From Paraphoma chrysanthemicola (lineage: Eukaryota > Ascomycota > Dothideomycetes > Pleosporales > Phaeosphaeriaceae), in the NCBI GenBank assembly GCA_020744225.1, contig JAGMWG010000004.1:682001-746000 (forward strand): DNA of 64,000 nucleotides, in the 5' to 3' direction. The position numbers and the translations under genes are program-made. How positions within the stretch are numbered: position 1 is the stretch's first letter; each line of letters begins with the position of its first letter. Shown here piece by piece: positions 1 through 11,739 of the stretch. The notes beneath the pieces are model-generated. The model did no database searches and was not told the origin of the DNA. It saw only the letters and a list, made by a program, of their open reading frames with translations.

Positions 1-472
1 CGTTTCGAGCCGATGCAGCTGCATTGATAGTATTTACCGACGAGGACGAGCACTATTGGCATGCGGTGAGAATCCGGGATTCTGCCAATCTCGCTGTAGC
101 TCTGCAAAGCTGAAGGCTCAAAATGCCATTTAATTACGTGCCTTGTGCACCAGAAGCTGTAGTGCTGCCCTTTGCGACGATGATACGAAGAGAAGGCTCG
201 AAATGTAACATGGCCAGTATTGATATTTCTATCTTGAGGCGATCGACCGGACATGCGTCTCGTGTATGGCCGCATGGGGCAAGTAGGACCAGATAGTGTT
301 CTAATTATACCACGTAGCGCGGGGAGACTAGGGAGCGGCAACGGTGCGCGGAGGCTGAAGGATCGACGGGGGTGGGTGTGTAAGTGGCGTGCGTGCATAA
401 GTGTCGATGTCGCACGCACACCGGTAACACTGCAATTGAAGCGCTGCCCGCGAAACACTGCACACTGCTGTC
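1..472. other. left-edge intergenic region
   Basis: No gene is supported here. Short open frames on both strands run on into the Maf-like gene but show no family features. The stretch presumably holds the upstream region of that gene. Confidence 0.5.
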
Positions 473-1346
473 ATGTCGAAAGTACCTCTCGAGCCTCCGC
501 CTCCGTACAGCGACGCGCCGACGGCTCCGCTCGCACACAGCAGATCTGCTTCGGGAACCCCAGGAGCGCGGCGAGCACCGCCCGGCCCGCCGCCGCCGCT
601 GAATGTGCTGTCCTTGAACACGCTGCGGCGACAGCGCGTAGTGCTCGCGTCGGCCTCGCCACGGCGGAGACAGCTCCTCGCGCAGGTCAGCGTCGCGGGC
701 TTCTCGCGACACTCTGGTCGCTGACTGCGCACAGCTTGGCCTGACCAACATCGACGTCTGCCCCTCCAAGTTCGCCGAGGACCTGTCCCACGAGCTAGGC
801 GCGCTGAACTATGTCCTCGAGACGGCCTCGGCCAAGGCGCAGGATGTCTACCGCCGCGAGATTGACAACACGGAGCGCGGCGAGCCCGCCATCATCATTG
901 CCGCAGACACCATCATCGTCAGCCACAACGGCCGCATCCTCGAAAAGCCCAAGGGCGAGGTCGACCACATCAACATGCTCAAGATGTTGCGTGACCAGAA
1001 GGAGCACAAGGTTATGACGGCTATTGCTGTGATGCGCCCGCTGGAGAGCGCCGTCGACCCGGGCTACAAGATGGAAACGCACGTCGAGGAGACGACGGTC
1101 AAGTTCGACGCTGCAGTCACCGACGACCTGATACTGGCCTATGTGCGCACCCGCGACGGTAACGACAAGGCCGGCGGCTACGGCATCCAGACGGCCGGCT
1201 CCATCCTCATCGAACGCATCGAAGGCTCCTATGACAACGTTGTCGGCCTACCGTTGCGCTCCACACTTCGTCTGATTGAGAAAGTCATGGAGCCCGAGGA
1301 GACTGTCGACGGTGGACTCTTCGTCGAGAGCGAGGATGACGACTGA
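473..1346 (+). CDS. Maf/HAM1-like nucleoside triphosphate pyrophosphatase
   Basis: The product is a Maf-family (septum formation protein Maf) nucleotide pyrophosphatase, expected in the cytosol, where the family hydrolyses non-canonical or modified NTPs to NMP plus pyrophosphate. Two exons are inferred: 473-685 and 735-1346. The 49-bp phase-0 intron runs from GTCAGC to ACAG, and without it the frame ends at 723. The spliced product is 274 aa. Visible family motifs are ASASPRRRQLL near residues 58-68, AADTIIV in the middle, EKPKG, and the C-terminal signature DKAGGYGIQ followed by IEGSYDNVVGLPL. The first 45 residues are Pro/Ser/Ala-rich and outside the domain. The acidic tail ends ESEDDD. The exact nucleotide substrate cannot be read from sequence. 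Confidence 0.9.
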
Positions 1347-2257
1347 ACCGCCCACCGCCACGAGACCGGTACACAACCTCAGCGATATCACTGGTGCTCA
1401 GACCAAAGCTCAAGCTCAAGAAGTAGGCAGCGTTCATGTCATTCTGTGCTGATCAGTCCGCCGAGGAACGTGTCGGCGTGGCCTCGCACAGCCCTACCAC
1501 AGCAAGCTGGCCACTACAAGTATGCTAGCCGATGCAGTCTGCATAGTGGAGGTATGCAGGGTTCCCAGGACATCTAGGTATGAAGGACAATTGGCTTCAA
1601 TGCATGCTGAGTCTACACCGACAAATGAACAATGTCATGTCCGTAAACTCCGTGAGACTTGCAACGCTGGCGGCTGATAGATCGCCCGTACAGCCTTGTA
1701 TTCTTCTGACCCAAGAGCACAAGCCTCTACCAGCGTCAGAATTTTTGTCAGAAATCCACTCGTGTCTACTTTAATGTTTACGCAGCATCCCCCACTTGCC
1801 TCGGCTCACCAGGATAGTGAGGGGACTATCTGGCCGCCGCTTACCGAATGCGTCTCTATTCCGGCACTGCCTTCGTCATTTAGTCAGCCGACTGCTATGA
1901 GCTGTGTAGAAACTTCGATCTCGAGCTGCAGCCTGGCACGGTGGAATTTAACTGCCCGAGGCATGCGTGTGGGGTGGAATGTCTCGCCGCTTTCCGCCGG
2001 CGCCTGCCCTGCCTGATTGGTGGTCAAGGCTCTTCACAATGATGCAATGAGGACTTGTTTTGGCTGGCGAAACGTCAATTTCTAAGCTAGGTGAGATAAT
2101 GAGTATTTGTAGGTGATCCGTCTGCACATTATCGCCAGTTTTGACTCGGCCATCTGCAACATATCCCCTCACATTCTTCTCTCCACCTCCTCATTTCACC
2201 AACAGATTTTCCCGATTCTCACACCGACACACATCCACACACCCACACACACGCAAT
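1347..2257. other. intergenic region with promoter of the MDR reductase
   Basis: No coding gene is supported. The last 60-70 bp before 2258 are rich in CT and CA (short ACACAC runs at about 2226-2252), typical of a fungal 5' leader. Nothing else stands out. Confidence 0.5.
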
Positions 2258-3322
2258 ATGGTTCAAAACAAGGGCCTCATTTTCAAGAAGGTGCCCGAGG
2301 GTTGGCCCAAGCCGGGTCAAGACCTCGTCGTTGAATCTCGTGACATCGACCTGGACCAAAAGCTCCCCGATGGCGGTCTCCTCGTCAAGAACTTCTATGC
2401 TTCGTTTGACCCCTACCAGCGTGGCCGCATGCGTGCTCCCGAGGCCAAGTCGTACAGTCCACCTTTCGTGCTTGGAAAGCCCATTACAAATTTCTCCATT
2501 GTCAAGGTCGTCAAGTCCAACACGGACAAGTACAAGCAGGGCGACCTCCTGGTAACTCGAGCTCCTACCCCCATTGAGGAATACTCCGTGTTTGATGAAA
2601 AGACGCTTGCCGCCGTTCAGAAGATCGAGAACCCATACAACCTCGACCCCAAATACTTCCTCGGCGCACTTGGCATGCCTGGTCTGACTGCATGGTCATC
2701 ATTCTACGAGATTGGTCAACCCAAGAAGGGCGAAACCATTTTCATTTCCGCAGCGTCCGGTGCTGTCGGCCAGTTGGTTGGCCAGCTGGCGAAGCACGAG
2801 GGTCTGACGGTCATTGGCAGTGTGGGCGACGACAAGAAGCTCGAGTTTATCACGAAGGAGCTCAACTTTGATAGCGGCTTCAATTACAAGACCGAGAAAC
2901 CCGCTGACGCACTTGCCCGCCTCGCACCCAATGGCATCGACATCTACTACGAGAACGTTGGTGGCGAGCAGCTCGAGGCCGCGCTCGACGCCATGAATAA
3001 CTTTGGTCGCGTCGTCGCCTGCGGCATGATCTCACAGTACAACGCAAAGCCCGATGAGCGGTATCCCATCCGCAACCTCATGCATACTGTCGCCAAGAGG
3101 CTGACGATCCGTGGCTTCATTGTGGGCGACGAGAACATGGGCCCCAAGCACACCAAGGAGCACCAGGAGAAGCTGCAAAAGTGGTTGAGCGAGGGTACAT
3201 TCAAGGCCCAACAGAGCATTACCGTAGGCATCGACAATGCCGTCGATGGGTTCCTTGGTATGCTGGAAGGACGCAACTTTGGCAAGGCAGTGTTGCAGAT
3301 TGCGGACCTGGACAAGGAATAG
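2258..3322 (+). CDS. NADP-dependent medium-chain reductase (PTGR/curcumin reductase type)
   Basis: An intronless 354-aa member of the zinc-independent MDR superfamily, close to prostaglandin/leukotriene B4 reductases and the yeast YML131W/CurA type. These NADPH-dependent enzymes reduce the alpha,beta double bond of enones and enals. The N-terminal catalytic domain contains FDPYQRGRM. The Rossmann segment SAASGAVGQLVGQLAK lies near residues 162-177 and YYENVGG near 229. The Cys/His zinc ligands of true alcohol dehydrogenases are not evident, consistent with this subgroup. The start at 2258 was chosen because MVQNKGLIFKKVPEG matches the usual family N-terminus. An in-frame ATG at 2141 would add 39 low-complexity residues and is treated as leader. 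The physiological substrate is unknown. Confidence 0.9.
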   Translation: MVQNKGLIFKKVPEGWPKPGQDLVVESRDIDLDQKLPDGGLLVKNFYASFDPYQRGRMRAPEAKSYSPPFVLGKPITNFSIVKVVKSNTDKYKQGDLLVTRAPTPIEEYSVFDEKTLAAVQKIENPYNLDPKYFLGALGMPGLTAWSSFYEIGQPKKGETIFISAASGAVGQLVGQLAKHEGLTVIGSVGDDKKLEFITKELNFDSGFNYKTEKPADALARLAPNGIDIYYENVGGEQLEAALDAMNNFGRVVACGMISQYNAKPDERYPIRNLMHTVAKRLTIRGFIVGDENMGPKHTKEHQEKLQKWLSEGTFKAQQSITVGIDNAVDGFLGMLEGRNFGKAVLQIADLDKE

Positions 3323-4162
3323 AGAAAAAAAGCTGATATTCCAAAGCCATATAAGGTTGAAGTCAGCCTATGAAATGCTGTTTCATGCGCAACCTGAAAT
3401 TCTCGCTCTACATTGCATTTGACTACTCCTACCCACGTCGCTCGTACTTTGACTATAGCTTTGTGCTGAGAGGCACGCGTCTAAAGTGAAGCGAAACTAA
3501 TCCTGTAAAGGGCTGCATTTTAGGGTTTTGGAAAGAGAAGGACGAAGAAAAGCCATATTGCAGCTTGACCCCAAGATACTGTCCCTGCCTAAGATATTCG
3601 TTGTTTGCAAATTTTCGATGCAGCCTGGAGCATGTCAGTGGGTCGTCAAATAACACTTTGCGGCGCCGACGGCGCGCTGAGGATCTGTTTGCATCATGTC
3701 GGCGCGCAGCGGTCCACAGTTTTCAGGAAGTTGCCTATTTGGGCAATGTGCTCTGCCGACACATGCCGCAGTTTGCTAAACTACAATGTAAGCACTCAAA
3801 ACCAACATCAGTCACTGCCAGTTTATAAAGAACGATAGTACAATGGCGTATATATGTTCATTCCCACAGAAAGCCAAGTATTATTACATGATACAGTTGG
3901 CACACCCATAGATGGAATCATTATGTATTTGGTTTCTGGGCTCATTTGCCGCGACATACATAGTCAAGCACGGCCTGGCAATTTCTCAGCCATCTAAACC
4001 TATCCTCGATACCTCAATCACCATGCCCTAGGAGTAAGAATCAAGGGTATCGTAAACAAACCCTTGGGGTATATCCGCCCATAACGCCACCCATGCTCCT
4101 CGCTTGAACGCCAGACTTTTGAAGGGGATGAAAGAAAGAAAACAGGCATCACCAGTGGGCTT
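3323..4162. other. convergent intergenic region
   Basis: This region holds the 3' flanks of the MDR reductase (plus) and the SP-RING gene (minus). Only short unsupported open frames are present; no repeat or RNA gene was noticed. Confidence 0.5.
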
Positions 4163-7000
4163 TCAATCGCTGAGATCTATGACTTCAACGTGTGCTGGAA
4201 GGAGAGCCCGCGCCGTGGTTGGTGTTGGTGGGTCATCCGACACGCCGCGATCTGACACGCCATTGGGATCGCGCACCTCCGGTTTGGGACTCCACGAGCC
4301 ATCTTGCTGAACAATAATTGCTCGGGTCTTTGACATGTTCAGCGCATCAAGTTGCTCCTTGACTTCTTGAAGGAAGCCATCGACTATGAGATGATTCGGG
4401 CGAGCGTCGGCGTTGCAGATGGGACAGCGCCAGCTGTCAGGCACAGACACGTCACCTTTCCGCCCTCGCGTGTCCAGGAATGTATCTAAGTCGAAACAAT
4501 CGTTGTGCAGACAAGCCCTACTGCGCACTGGAATATCGCAAATCTTGGAGGCACTAAATGGGTCAAAGAGATTGATGGTGAGGTTACTCTCCACAATGGC
4601 AACCTCATCGTCATCGATACTGCCGCCCAGCTTTCGTCTAATGGCTTCGACAACTTGCTCTGGCGGAAGACGAGAATCTGTCAGGCACCGTTGCCTCAAG
4701 GCGTCACGGGACGCGACACCCAGCATCTCGACTGCGACGAGGTAATTTTGATAGGAGTTGTCCTTCTTTTCGGTCATGACAGTCATCTCGAGAACATTCT
4801 CTCCACGTTTCAGCAAGCCGGTGATATCGATGGGCAGATCCTTTCCGTTGTGAATTTTCTTCCGTTGATGCAGAGAATTTCCGTTCAGTGTAAAGTACGA
4901 GTAAGGTATCCACGATGTGTCAGTGACGGCCCAGACGTGAGTGTCAGGAGGCTGAGCAGCAGGCCATTTTATACAGCGCAGGCGGACAGTCTTGCTATCC
5001 GAATCCACCAATCGCCGATCGACGTGGCCAGGTACGCCCTCGATGGCAGGAGCGATGTTGTCCGCTACATCCTCGTCTGGCGTGAAAGTCCACCGAACAA
5101 CAGCCTGATTTGCGTTGGTCAGGCGTGCAGGAGACTTGATATATCCTTGTACGTAACAATACAATGACGAACCAAGTGAACGTGCTTGCAACACAGGACT
5201 ACGAAGATTGGCTTGATGCAGACTGAAGCGGGCAGGATTGGGCAGGCGCTGCTGGGACAGGCCAACACCGGGCGCAGGAAGGAGGTGTGTCCGTGCACGA
5301 GGCTGTCGCAATTGTGCTGTCTGCTGAACTGGAGGTGTTGATGGAAAAAGGTGGGTCGGCTCAACAGGATGGGTGCGAGGTCGGCCCCGACCTCTCGTCT
5401 GTTGTATCGCAGCTTGTGCAGAGCGTGGTTGGGGGCGATAAGTGCGGGAAGACATCTCTGTTGAATTTTGTGGTGTATACTGCTGCGGCGGGACTTGTTG
5501 CTGCGCATGTGGTGGGTTGTTGTCGTGAGGTGTCGAGATGGTGTAGCCTTGCGGACGAAGAGCCGCCTCAAGACTCTGCACTACCTGACGCAGCTGTGGC
5601 CCGCAATTGCGTAGATCCAGCTCGTTGTCTTGCTGTAGCTTCTGCGTTGTAGGGTGTCGCCCATCCGGCCCTGGAGCGATCCTTCTATAGTAGCTAGCCT
5701 GGCTTGAACTGAACAAGCCAACTGCTCTCGTTTCATACTGTGACTGCAGTGGATCCTGTGGTACGCCCCGCCATATGCCTCGCAGGACCGCAGTGAAGAG
5801 CAAGCGTTGAAAGGTGGTGGAGCTGAGTGAGAGATAGTGCGCTAGCTCCCATGCCACAGGTGGAAAGCGCCGTCTCTCACAGGTGATACGAAGATGGTCG
5901 AAGTTGGACGAGTAGGCGACGAAGGAGAGGAAGATGCGCGTTTGCTGCTCCAGCGTGGACGGCCACCTCATGTGTAGCTCGTGCAAAGGGTACGGGAAAT
6001 TGGCAAAGAAGTGGAGAACAGCTGGCGACAAGTACTTATTGTAATCAAGAACTTCCTGCATGACGCGAAGCGCTTGATTGAGACCTGGCTTGTTACGAAG
6101 ATCCGCGGGCAGCAAGCTTGGATTGTAGTCCATCAGACTATAGAACTGATGCATGATGAGATACTGCCAGTCTTCGGTCTGCGCTGCATTCCGTAGGACG
6201 CTAAGCCGCCTTCCATCTCTTGCGTCTGGTGCGACTGTAAAGGTTGCCTGGAAAGCCTGAAGGGTCTGCAAGCATTCGGCGACACTGTACCAACTTGACT
6301 CAACGGCGGCTGTCGACGGCGCCTGGACGAATACAAATGGCGTTTGCGCCACAGGCGGAGTCCTTACTACTGGACGAGGTTGCGGGGTTTGGGCAAGCTG
6401 TGGTGACGCCATGCGACCATTTGGTGCATGGGCAAGCGATGGACGGCGCGTCTGCGAGTGTTCCAGCTGGGGGCTCCCAGTGTGTGCTTGTGCACTCGAC
6501 GGCGGACGTGGAATCTCGGGATATGGCGGCACTGGCATGGACTGTGCGCCCTCATGAGAGTGATTCCGTTTCGCGGCCTGACCCGTGCCTTCCTCAGGCG
6601 GTCTCTTCGGCCCCAGCGCGCCCCTCTGCACCGCGTCCATGGAGACGACCTCCATGGTCTCCTCGCTCGGTGTGGGGGAAGGGAATACCGTGACGCTTGA
6701 AGGACGGCGGTCGACCATGTCGCGGCGGGTCACGACATTGGCGAGCTGCGGTGAAGTCGAGTTTGAAGGCGGCTGTCTTTCCTCGGCGACTGGCGGCGCT
6801 GCAGCCTTGGGCGGCCGTCCGCGTCTTCGCACAGTGAAAGGAAGAGCTGGGCCCCGCGTAAGATCGGACGACGAAGGACTGGGAACCGTGTTTGGTGTCT
6901 GAAGCCAGCTCTTCTGCCGTCCCCCCAGGTTGCCCAGGGCCAGGTTGAGTGTTTGCGCCGTGGCATCCTTTGCCGGCTCGCCCGCGGCGCCTGCAGTCAT
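4163..7000 (-). CDS. SP-RING (MIZ) E3 SUMO ligase, PIAS/Siz-like
   Basis: A single-exon 945-aa nuclear protein. Near residues 820-865 it has an SP-RING/MIZ finger: CDIPVRSRACLHNDCFDLD, then a WRCPIC segment. This fold recruits Ubc9 for SUMO transfer. A beta-rich region at about 640-790, containing PYSYFTLNGNSLHQRKK, precedes it in the PINIT-like position. Two AT-hook-like cores are present: RRRGRPPK near residue 60 and RGRGRPR near 537. The extreme C-terminus reads VEVIDLSD, a classic SUMO-interacting motif at the very end of the chain. The first 230 residues and 480-600 are disordered, rich in Pro, Gln and Ser. No SAP domain is evident. ZMIZ-like proteins are the alternative relative. It is transcribed divergently from the Boi-like gene with about 950 bp between starts. 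Confidence 0.85.
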   Translation of the reverse strand: MTAGAAGEPAKDATAQTLNLALGNLGGRQKSWLQTPNTVPSPSSSDLTRGPALPFTVRRRGRPPKAAAPPVAEERQPPSNSTSPQLANVVTRRDMVDRRPSSVTVFPSPTPSEETMEVVSMDAVQRGALGPKRPPEEGTGQAAKRNHSHEGAQSMPVPPYPEIPRPPSSAQAHTGSPQLEHSQTRRPSLAHAPNGRMASPQLAQTPQPRPVVRTPPVAQTPFVFVQAPSTAAVESSWYSVAECLQTLQAFQATFTVAPDARDGRRLSVLRNAAQTEDWQYLIMHQFYSLMDYNPSLLPADLRNKPGLNQALRVMQEVLDYNKYLSPAVLHFFANFPYPLHELHMRWPSTLEQQTRIFLSFVAYSSNFDHLRITCERRRFPPVAWELAHYLSLSSTTFQRLLFTAVLRGIWRGVPQDPLQSQYETRAVGLFSSSQASYYRRIAPGPDGRHPTTQKLQQDNELDLRNCGPQLRQVVQSLEAALRPQGYTISTPHDNNPPHAQQQVPPQQYTPQNSTEMSSRTYRPQPRSAQAAIQQTRGRGRPRTHPVEPTHLFPSTPPVQQTAQLRQPRARTHLLPAPGVGLSQQRLPNPARFSLHQANLRSPVLQARSLGSSLYCYVQGYIKSPARLTNANQAVVRWTFTPDEDVADNIAPAIEGVPGHVDRRLVDSDSKTVRLRCIKWPAAQPPDTHVWAVTDTSWIPYSYFTLNGNSLHQRKKIHNGKDLPIDITGLLKRGENVLEMTVMTEKKDNSYQNYLVAVEMLGVASRDALRQRCLTDSRLPPEQVVEAIRRKLGGSIDDDEVAIVESNLTINLFDPFSASKICDIPVRSRACLHNDCFDLDTFLDTRGRKGDVSVPDSWRCPICNADARPNHLIVDGFLQEVKEQLDALNMSKTRAIIVQQDGSWSPKPEVRDPNGVSDRGVSDDPPTPTTARALLPAHVEVIDLSD

Positions 7001-7950
7001 CGCCCGTCCTCTCGAGCAAGACCAGACGGAAGGCTGGGCGCGAGTCTATCTTTTGCAAGCCGCCTGTGATGGACGCGTGCAAACCGTGGACCGTCGTGCA
7101 GCGAGTGCGGGGAGACCATGCCGCAGTCTACGCTGTCATATGGCCGTGTGCTCGATGGCTATATAGCGTGGGCACCGGCTCGCAACATCCGCGCTGGGGG
7201 AAGACAAGGCAGGCGAAGGCTGATGTTCAGTAGACGGCGGGGGAGGAGGTGGAGGAGGTTTGTTTGCATACATGCATGCATACATACATAGACAGTACAG
7301 CTCGCGTGTCGGTGTCGGTGTTGATGTGGATGCGCCACCAGTAGCGCCCGCCGCCCCCCCATGCATGCACCGCTCCCGATTCCAGAACGTGGACAGACAA
7401 CATGACAGGTCGGCGGGCAAGAGCCGCCAGCCTTGTATGGATCGAGTCTGCTGGCTGCACTCTACTCGCAGTGTCGGCTACAACGAAGCAGCGGGTGCAG
7501 CGACGAAGCGAGGCCTGTCGGCGGGTCCCACGTAATTAACGTCCTTGTGCCCATGACTGCACGGCACCCAGTAGTAGTAGAAGTAGTAACTGGGTAGTGG
7601 CACCGCAACCGTACATAATCAGCCGCCTAGCCTCGCCCAGGTTCCTGATCCCGCTGCACCACCACCTGCCCACGCCCGACCGACCCACGCCCACCACTTC
7701 CGTGCTATCGCCGCCGCGAAACAGCTGCTCGCGTCAGAGCTGTGCCCCCAGACAGCGTCGTCGCCGTTTTCGGGAGCCGGGACGAACCCCAAGAGTGGAG
7801 CGCCACGATCCCGATAGCGCACATCCTCAACAACAGCATGAGCGACCACTAGCACATGCCGCGTGACTGTCGCCGCAAAACAAAGCTTCTGGAGCTGCAA
7901 CACCTGGGCCCGACACACTCCACCTCCACTGGCCATCCTCTGCGCACGTC
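7001..7950. promoter_or_regulatory. divergent promoter region, SP-RING gene / Boi-like gene
   Basis: About 950 bp separate two divergent start codons. It contains an alternating TGCATACATGCATGCATACA-type tract near 7266-7290 and a small AGT trinucleotide run at about 7570-7589. CT-rich segments approach the Boi start. No gene is supported inside; the open frames lack family features. Confidence 0.5.
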
Positions 7951-10900
7951 ATGGCACAACGCTCCCACACCGAGCAGTGCCGGCCGGGGGACACCTTGGT
8001 CGTTGTCCGTACGTGAGGAGGCTCCCGTCCATTGTGCGCTGCGTGCTGACTGGTGCTGCAGATGAGTTTCTAGCACGGAGTCCCGACGAGCTGAGTCTGC
8101 GGCGGGGAGACCGTATCGAGCTGATTGAACGCGACGACGACTTCGGCGACGGCTGGTTCCTGGGCAAGAACACCGAGACTGGCGAAAATGGCCTCTTTCC
8201 GGAGGGTGCGTATTCTTGCACACGCGTGCCACAGCGGCTTGCATGTGAAGATCTGAGCGCGTAGGCGGCCTTCGCAGGACAACTCGCTGACGTGCACTGC
8301 AGTTTATACGCGACCTGCTCCAAAGCCCACACCAGTGCCCACCATGGTGTCCCGCACGCCCTCGCAAGCATCAACAAGAGCCGTCCAACCAGCCCTGACC
8401 CCGGGCGCTGCGACCCTCGAGCCGCCCGTTGCGCAACCGCCACCAACTGCGAACGCGCCTGCACCGCTCAAGGCCACGCCCAACACCGAGCCCCTCAACT
8501 TCGGCATCCCAGCGCCCACGCCCGAGGTGGTGCGCAGGACGTCGCTGAACACGACGCCGCGGAGCATCAGCATGACGCTGAGCGGGGAGGCGCCCCAGGA
8601 GGAAGAAAGCATTGGCAGTCCCGTCATGCATGAGACGCTGAGCGTCATCGACGAGCACATCACAGACATGAGCACGCCGCGACACAGCGTGGCCGCGAAA
8701 GACGTGCGCGTGAACGACTCGGGCAGTGAGTACAGCAGCCACCACCGCCTGTCGTACATCAACGGCCAGGAGACGGACGACGAGGAGAACAGCACGCACA
8801 CGGAAGACGAGGTCAAGACGTGGTCGCCGGCGCGCGTGGCAGAGTATCTCGAGGACGTCGGCGTCGAAAAGAAGCATTGCGACGTGTTCAGGGACCAGGA
8901 CATCGATGGCGAGGCTCTGTTGGGCGTGGACCGCAACTTCATCTTCATGCAGGAGTTTGACCTCGGGCCCATGGGGCCACGGCTGCGAACGTGGATGAAA
9001 ATCAATGCGCTGCAGTCCGAAGTGCAGAACGCCAAGGAAGCAGCCAAACACGTGCAGCCTGCTCCTTCCATGGACGACCACGACGACTTCCAGACTGAGA
9101 CATCTCGAATGCGTGCGGCATCGACTGGTGCGGTGTTGCCGCGCATCCCGACACTTAGGGAGAGCATGACATCTCGAGGAAGCACGACCCGGCAGAACAC
9201 GCTTCCACGAGCAGCGTCATCTGCTGGTCGCACTACCATGGAAGCAACATCTCCACTGATACAGCACACACCTGCCTCCCCTCCGCTGGGCTCACCAGTT
9301 CGACCCTCAGCCGCATCCATTCGTAGTATGAACCACAACAGGCGACACTCTTCCATTGACTACAATCAGGGAGTACCCCCACCCGGCACGACCGGACCAA
9401 CAAGGCCTCCGACATCTCCCCCTGCCGCATCCTCTCACAAGAAGACCCCTTCATTCGACCGCGGTTGGACCATGGGGTCGCCACAGAAATCTCCCCAAGA
9501 GCTCAAGCGACCCTCATCGTCACATCATCATGGCCATTCTGCGAGCACTAACGGAACCGCATTCGATTCTCGAGAATCAGGTCTTAACGACTCGACTGAG
9601 CTGGACCGTGGATACTTCTCTGGTGGAGAAATCGATAGCCGGAAAAATCGAAATGTCTTGCGGAAACGAGAGAGCACTGGCGCTCATTCTCGAAATGCAA
9701 GCTACAACACCGATTCAGGGCGGCGCACTACTTCCTTCAGCCGGCGACACAGCAGGATTGGAAGCGCTGATTCGCTCGCCCCAAGCCATACATCTGCTGC
9801 AGCGAAGCAGTACTTCGGCACTGCCTCCAAAAATGAGCGAAGCTCCAGCGCAATGGACTATGTGCGACCGCTGAAGCCTATGAATGAAATGAATCCTACC
9901 GTGACCAAGCTCACGTACGACTCGCACAGCATCGATGCCATAGCAAACTCGCCGCACGTTCCAGGAAGTGAAACTTCGTCGACCGGACGAGCCTCACCGT
10001 CGCCAGCTGCTCAGAGCTCGTCGCATTCTTTCTTCAGGAAACGCTCTACCGGCCTCCGCGCCATCTCTGACGCTATTACAGGTGGGGAGAAAGCAAACGC
10101 CAGCACCGGCGATATGACTGCTTCCCCAATAAAGGACTCCCCCATGCAATCGCCAACGCGCACAGGCTCTACGACACCATCTGGAACATCAATCTCAAAG
10201 AGCTTTGAGCTAGACAAATCTGAAGCGAACAAGCGTCTCACAGGTAGCTCTACTGCCACGAAGGAAGGTCGGAAGAAGACGAAAAAGCACGGGACGAGCG
10301 CTTACCTCAAAGGACGCCAGCAAATATCTCCGCAAGTTGCAATGGAGAACTGCGACTATAGCGGCTGGATGAAGAAAAAGTCATCGAGCTTGATGACCAC
10401 CTGGAAGACGCGACTGTTTGTCCTGCGCGGCCGGCGACTGGCATACTACTACTCCGAGAACGACACGGAGGAGAAAGGCCTGATTGACATATCATCCCAT
10501 CGTGTTCTTCCTGCAAACGATGAGAGAATGACTGGCTTGCATGCAACCATCACACGTGCTGCATCTTCTCCCTCATCGCCTCATAATGCCACGATTCAGA
10601 CCACTGCATCTACTGATAGTGCCAATGGTATCGAGGAAGACATGTCGGGAATGTTCATATTCAAGCTGGTACCTCCTCGGGCTGGACTGCAGCGTGGTGT
10701 TCAATTCACCAAACCTATCGTACACTACTTTGCTGTCGACAGCCTTGCAATTGGCCGCCTCTGGATGGCTGCACTGATGAAAGCCACCATCGATCGTGAC
10801 GAGGCCTTGCCTTTCACGACCACGTATCAGCAGAAGACTATTTCACTCGAAAAGGCCCGCGCAATGCGACAACGACCTCCAAACCTGATGGATGAAGAAG

Positions 10901-11106
10901 ATGCAGATACGGCATCCGGAGACAACGAGAAGAAGAGCGAGTATTCAAAAGAGAGTCTGCAAGACCACGTCATTCATGAAGAGGATGAAAAAGGTCTTGC
11001 AATCTCTGGACTTGATGGCGCAAAAGCCATACTCGCGTACGCCGACAACAGCGATTCGAACACCGACAACAATACCGAGAAACCTCCTACTGCTGTGGCG
11101 ACCTAA
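7951..11106 (+). CDS. Boi1/Boi2-like SH3-SAM-PH polarity protein
   Basis: Three inferred exons, 7951-8008, 8062-8205 and 8303-11106, give a 1001-aa protein. Both introns are canonical (GTACGT to GCAG; GTGCGT to GCAG) and restore one continuous SH3 domain. Domain order is SH3 at about 14-70 (core DELSLRRGDRIELIERDDDF), SAM at about 238-305 (begins VKTWSPARVAEYLED), a long Ser/Pro/Thr-rich linker, and PH at about 749-900 (begins YSGWMKKKSSSLMTTWKTR). This order is that of yeast Boi1/Boi2, which link Bem1/Cdc42 polarity and exocyst-dependent secretion at growth sites. The PH domain carries an inserted disordered loop before MFIFKLV. Start: the ATG at 7951 gives the short pre-SH3 lead normal for the family. 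The C-terminal tail is acidic. Confidence 0.9.
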
Positions 11107-11739
11107 GTTAATGCCAATTGCCTTTCGATTGTCCCACAGCCTCCACTTCTCCCACCCACATTCAATACATGCATTTTGATCCACTAGTAGCTGGCGACAG
11201 CTAAGTGGATGTTCGAGGGCGTTATTTGCAGCGAAGTCAATTTCCTTTGGTTGCACACGATGAACTTTGGATACGTGGACATACATACCCCCCCAATCTC
11301 TCCTTTCTCTTAATACTAAAGCTACATACTGATGACGATGTCAACGATGACGGGCCGGATTCTAGAAAAGCTTGGTCGCTAGCCTGACTTTGTTTTTCTA
11401 TGTAATGCTGTTGCTAGCTGAATGTAATTGTACGATACCAACCAAGGGTTAATCTGGCTGCCCCTTTTGTATCACCATGCACTCTGACCTTTGCCCCCTA
11501 GCCAGGAATGCAAGACACGCGTGATGTGCGCGATGCCGCCCTTGCTACACGTCTAACAGAGCTATGGAAGAGAAGAACTTGCTTTCTCACATCGACTAGC
11601 ATCCTTCCATGCGATGCATCTTCCTCCCGCTCTCGACAGCAGTATAGTCACTTCACCATTATATCGTCGCTCTTCACACCGCGGCCGACAGGGATATACA
11701 GACCCATCTGCAGACAAGACTTCAGACCATATTGACACC
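11107..11739. other. intergenic region
   Basis: This stretch lies between two plus-strand genes, containing the 3' flank of the Boi-like gene and the upstream region of the next. Nothing recognisable beyond a short CCCCCC run near 11288. Confidence 0.45.

Noticed and set aside
253..769. Open frames of 134-163 codons on both strands at the left edge
   Set aside because: They overlap the Maf-like first exon in other frames, are Arg/Ala/Ser-rich as expected for GC-rich antisense reading, and show no family motifs.
2141..2257. Upstream in-frame ATG of the MDR reductase
   Set aside because: It would add 39 low-complexity residues encoded by CT/CA-rich leader DNA; homologues begin at MVQNKG-like sequence.
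4505..5167. 220-codon plus-strand open frame antisense to the SP-RING region
   Set aside because: The opposite strand encodes the SP-RING finger; this frame has no motifs.
8304..9356. 350-codon minus-strand open frame antisense to the Boi-like gene
   Set aside because: The plus strand encodes recognisable SH3, SAM and PH domains; the antisense frame is a codon-bias shadow.
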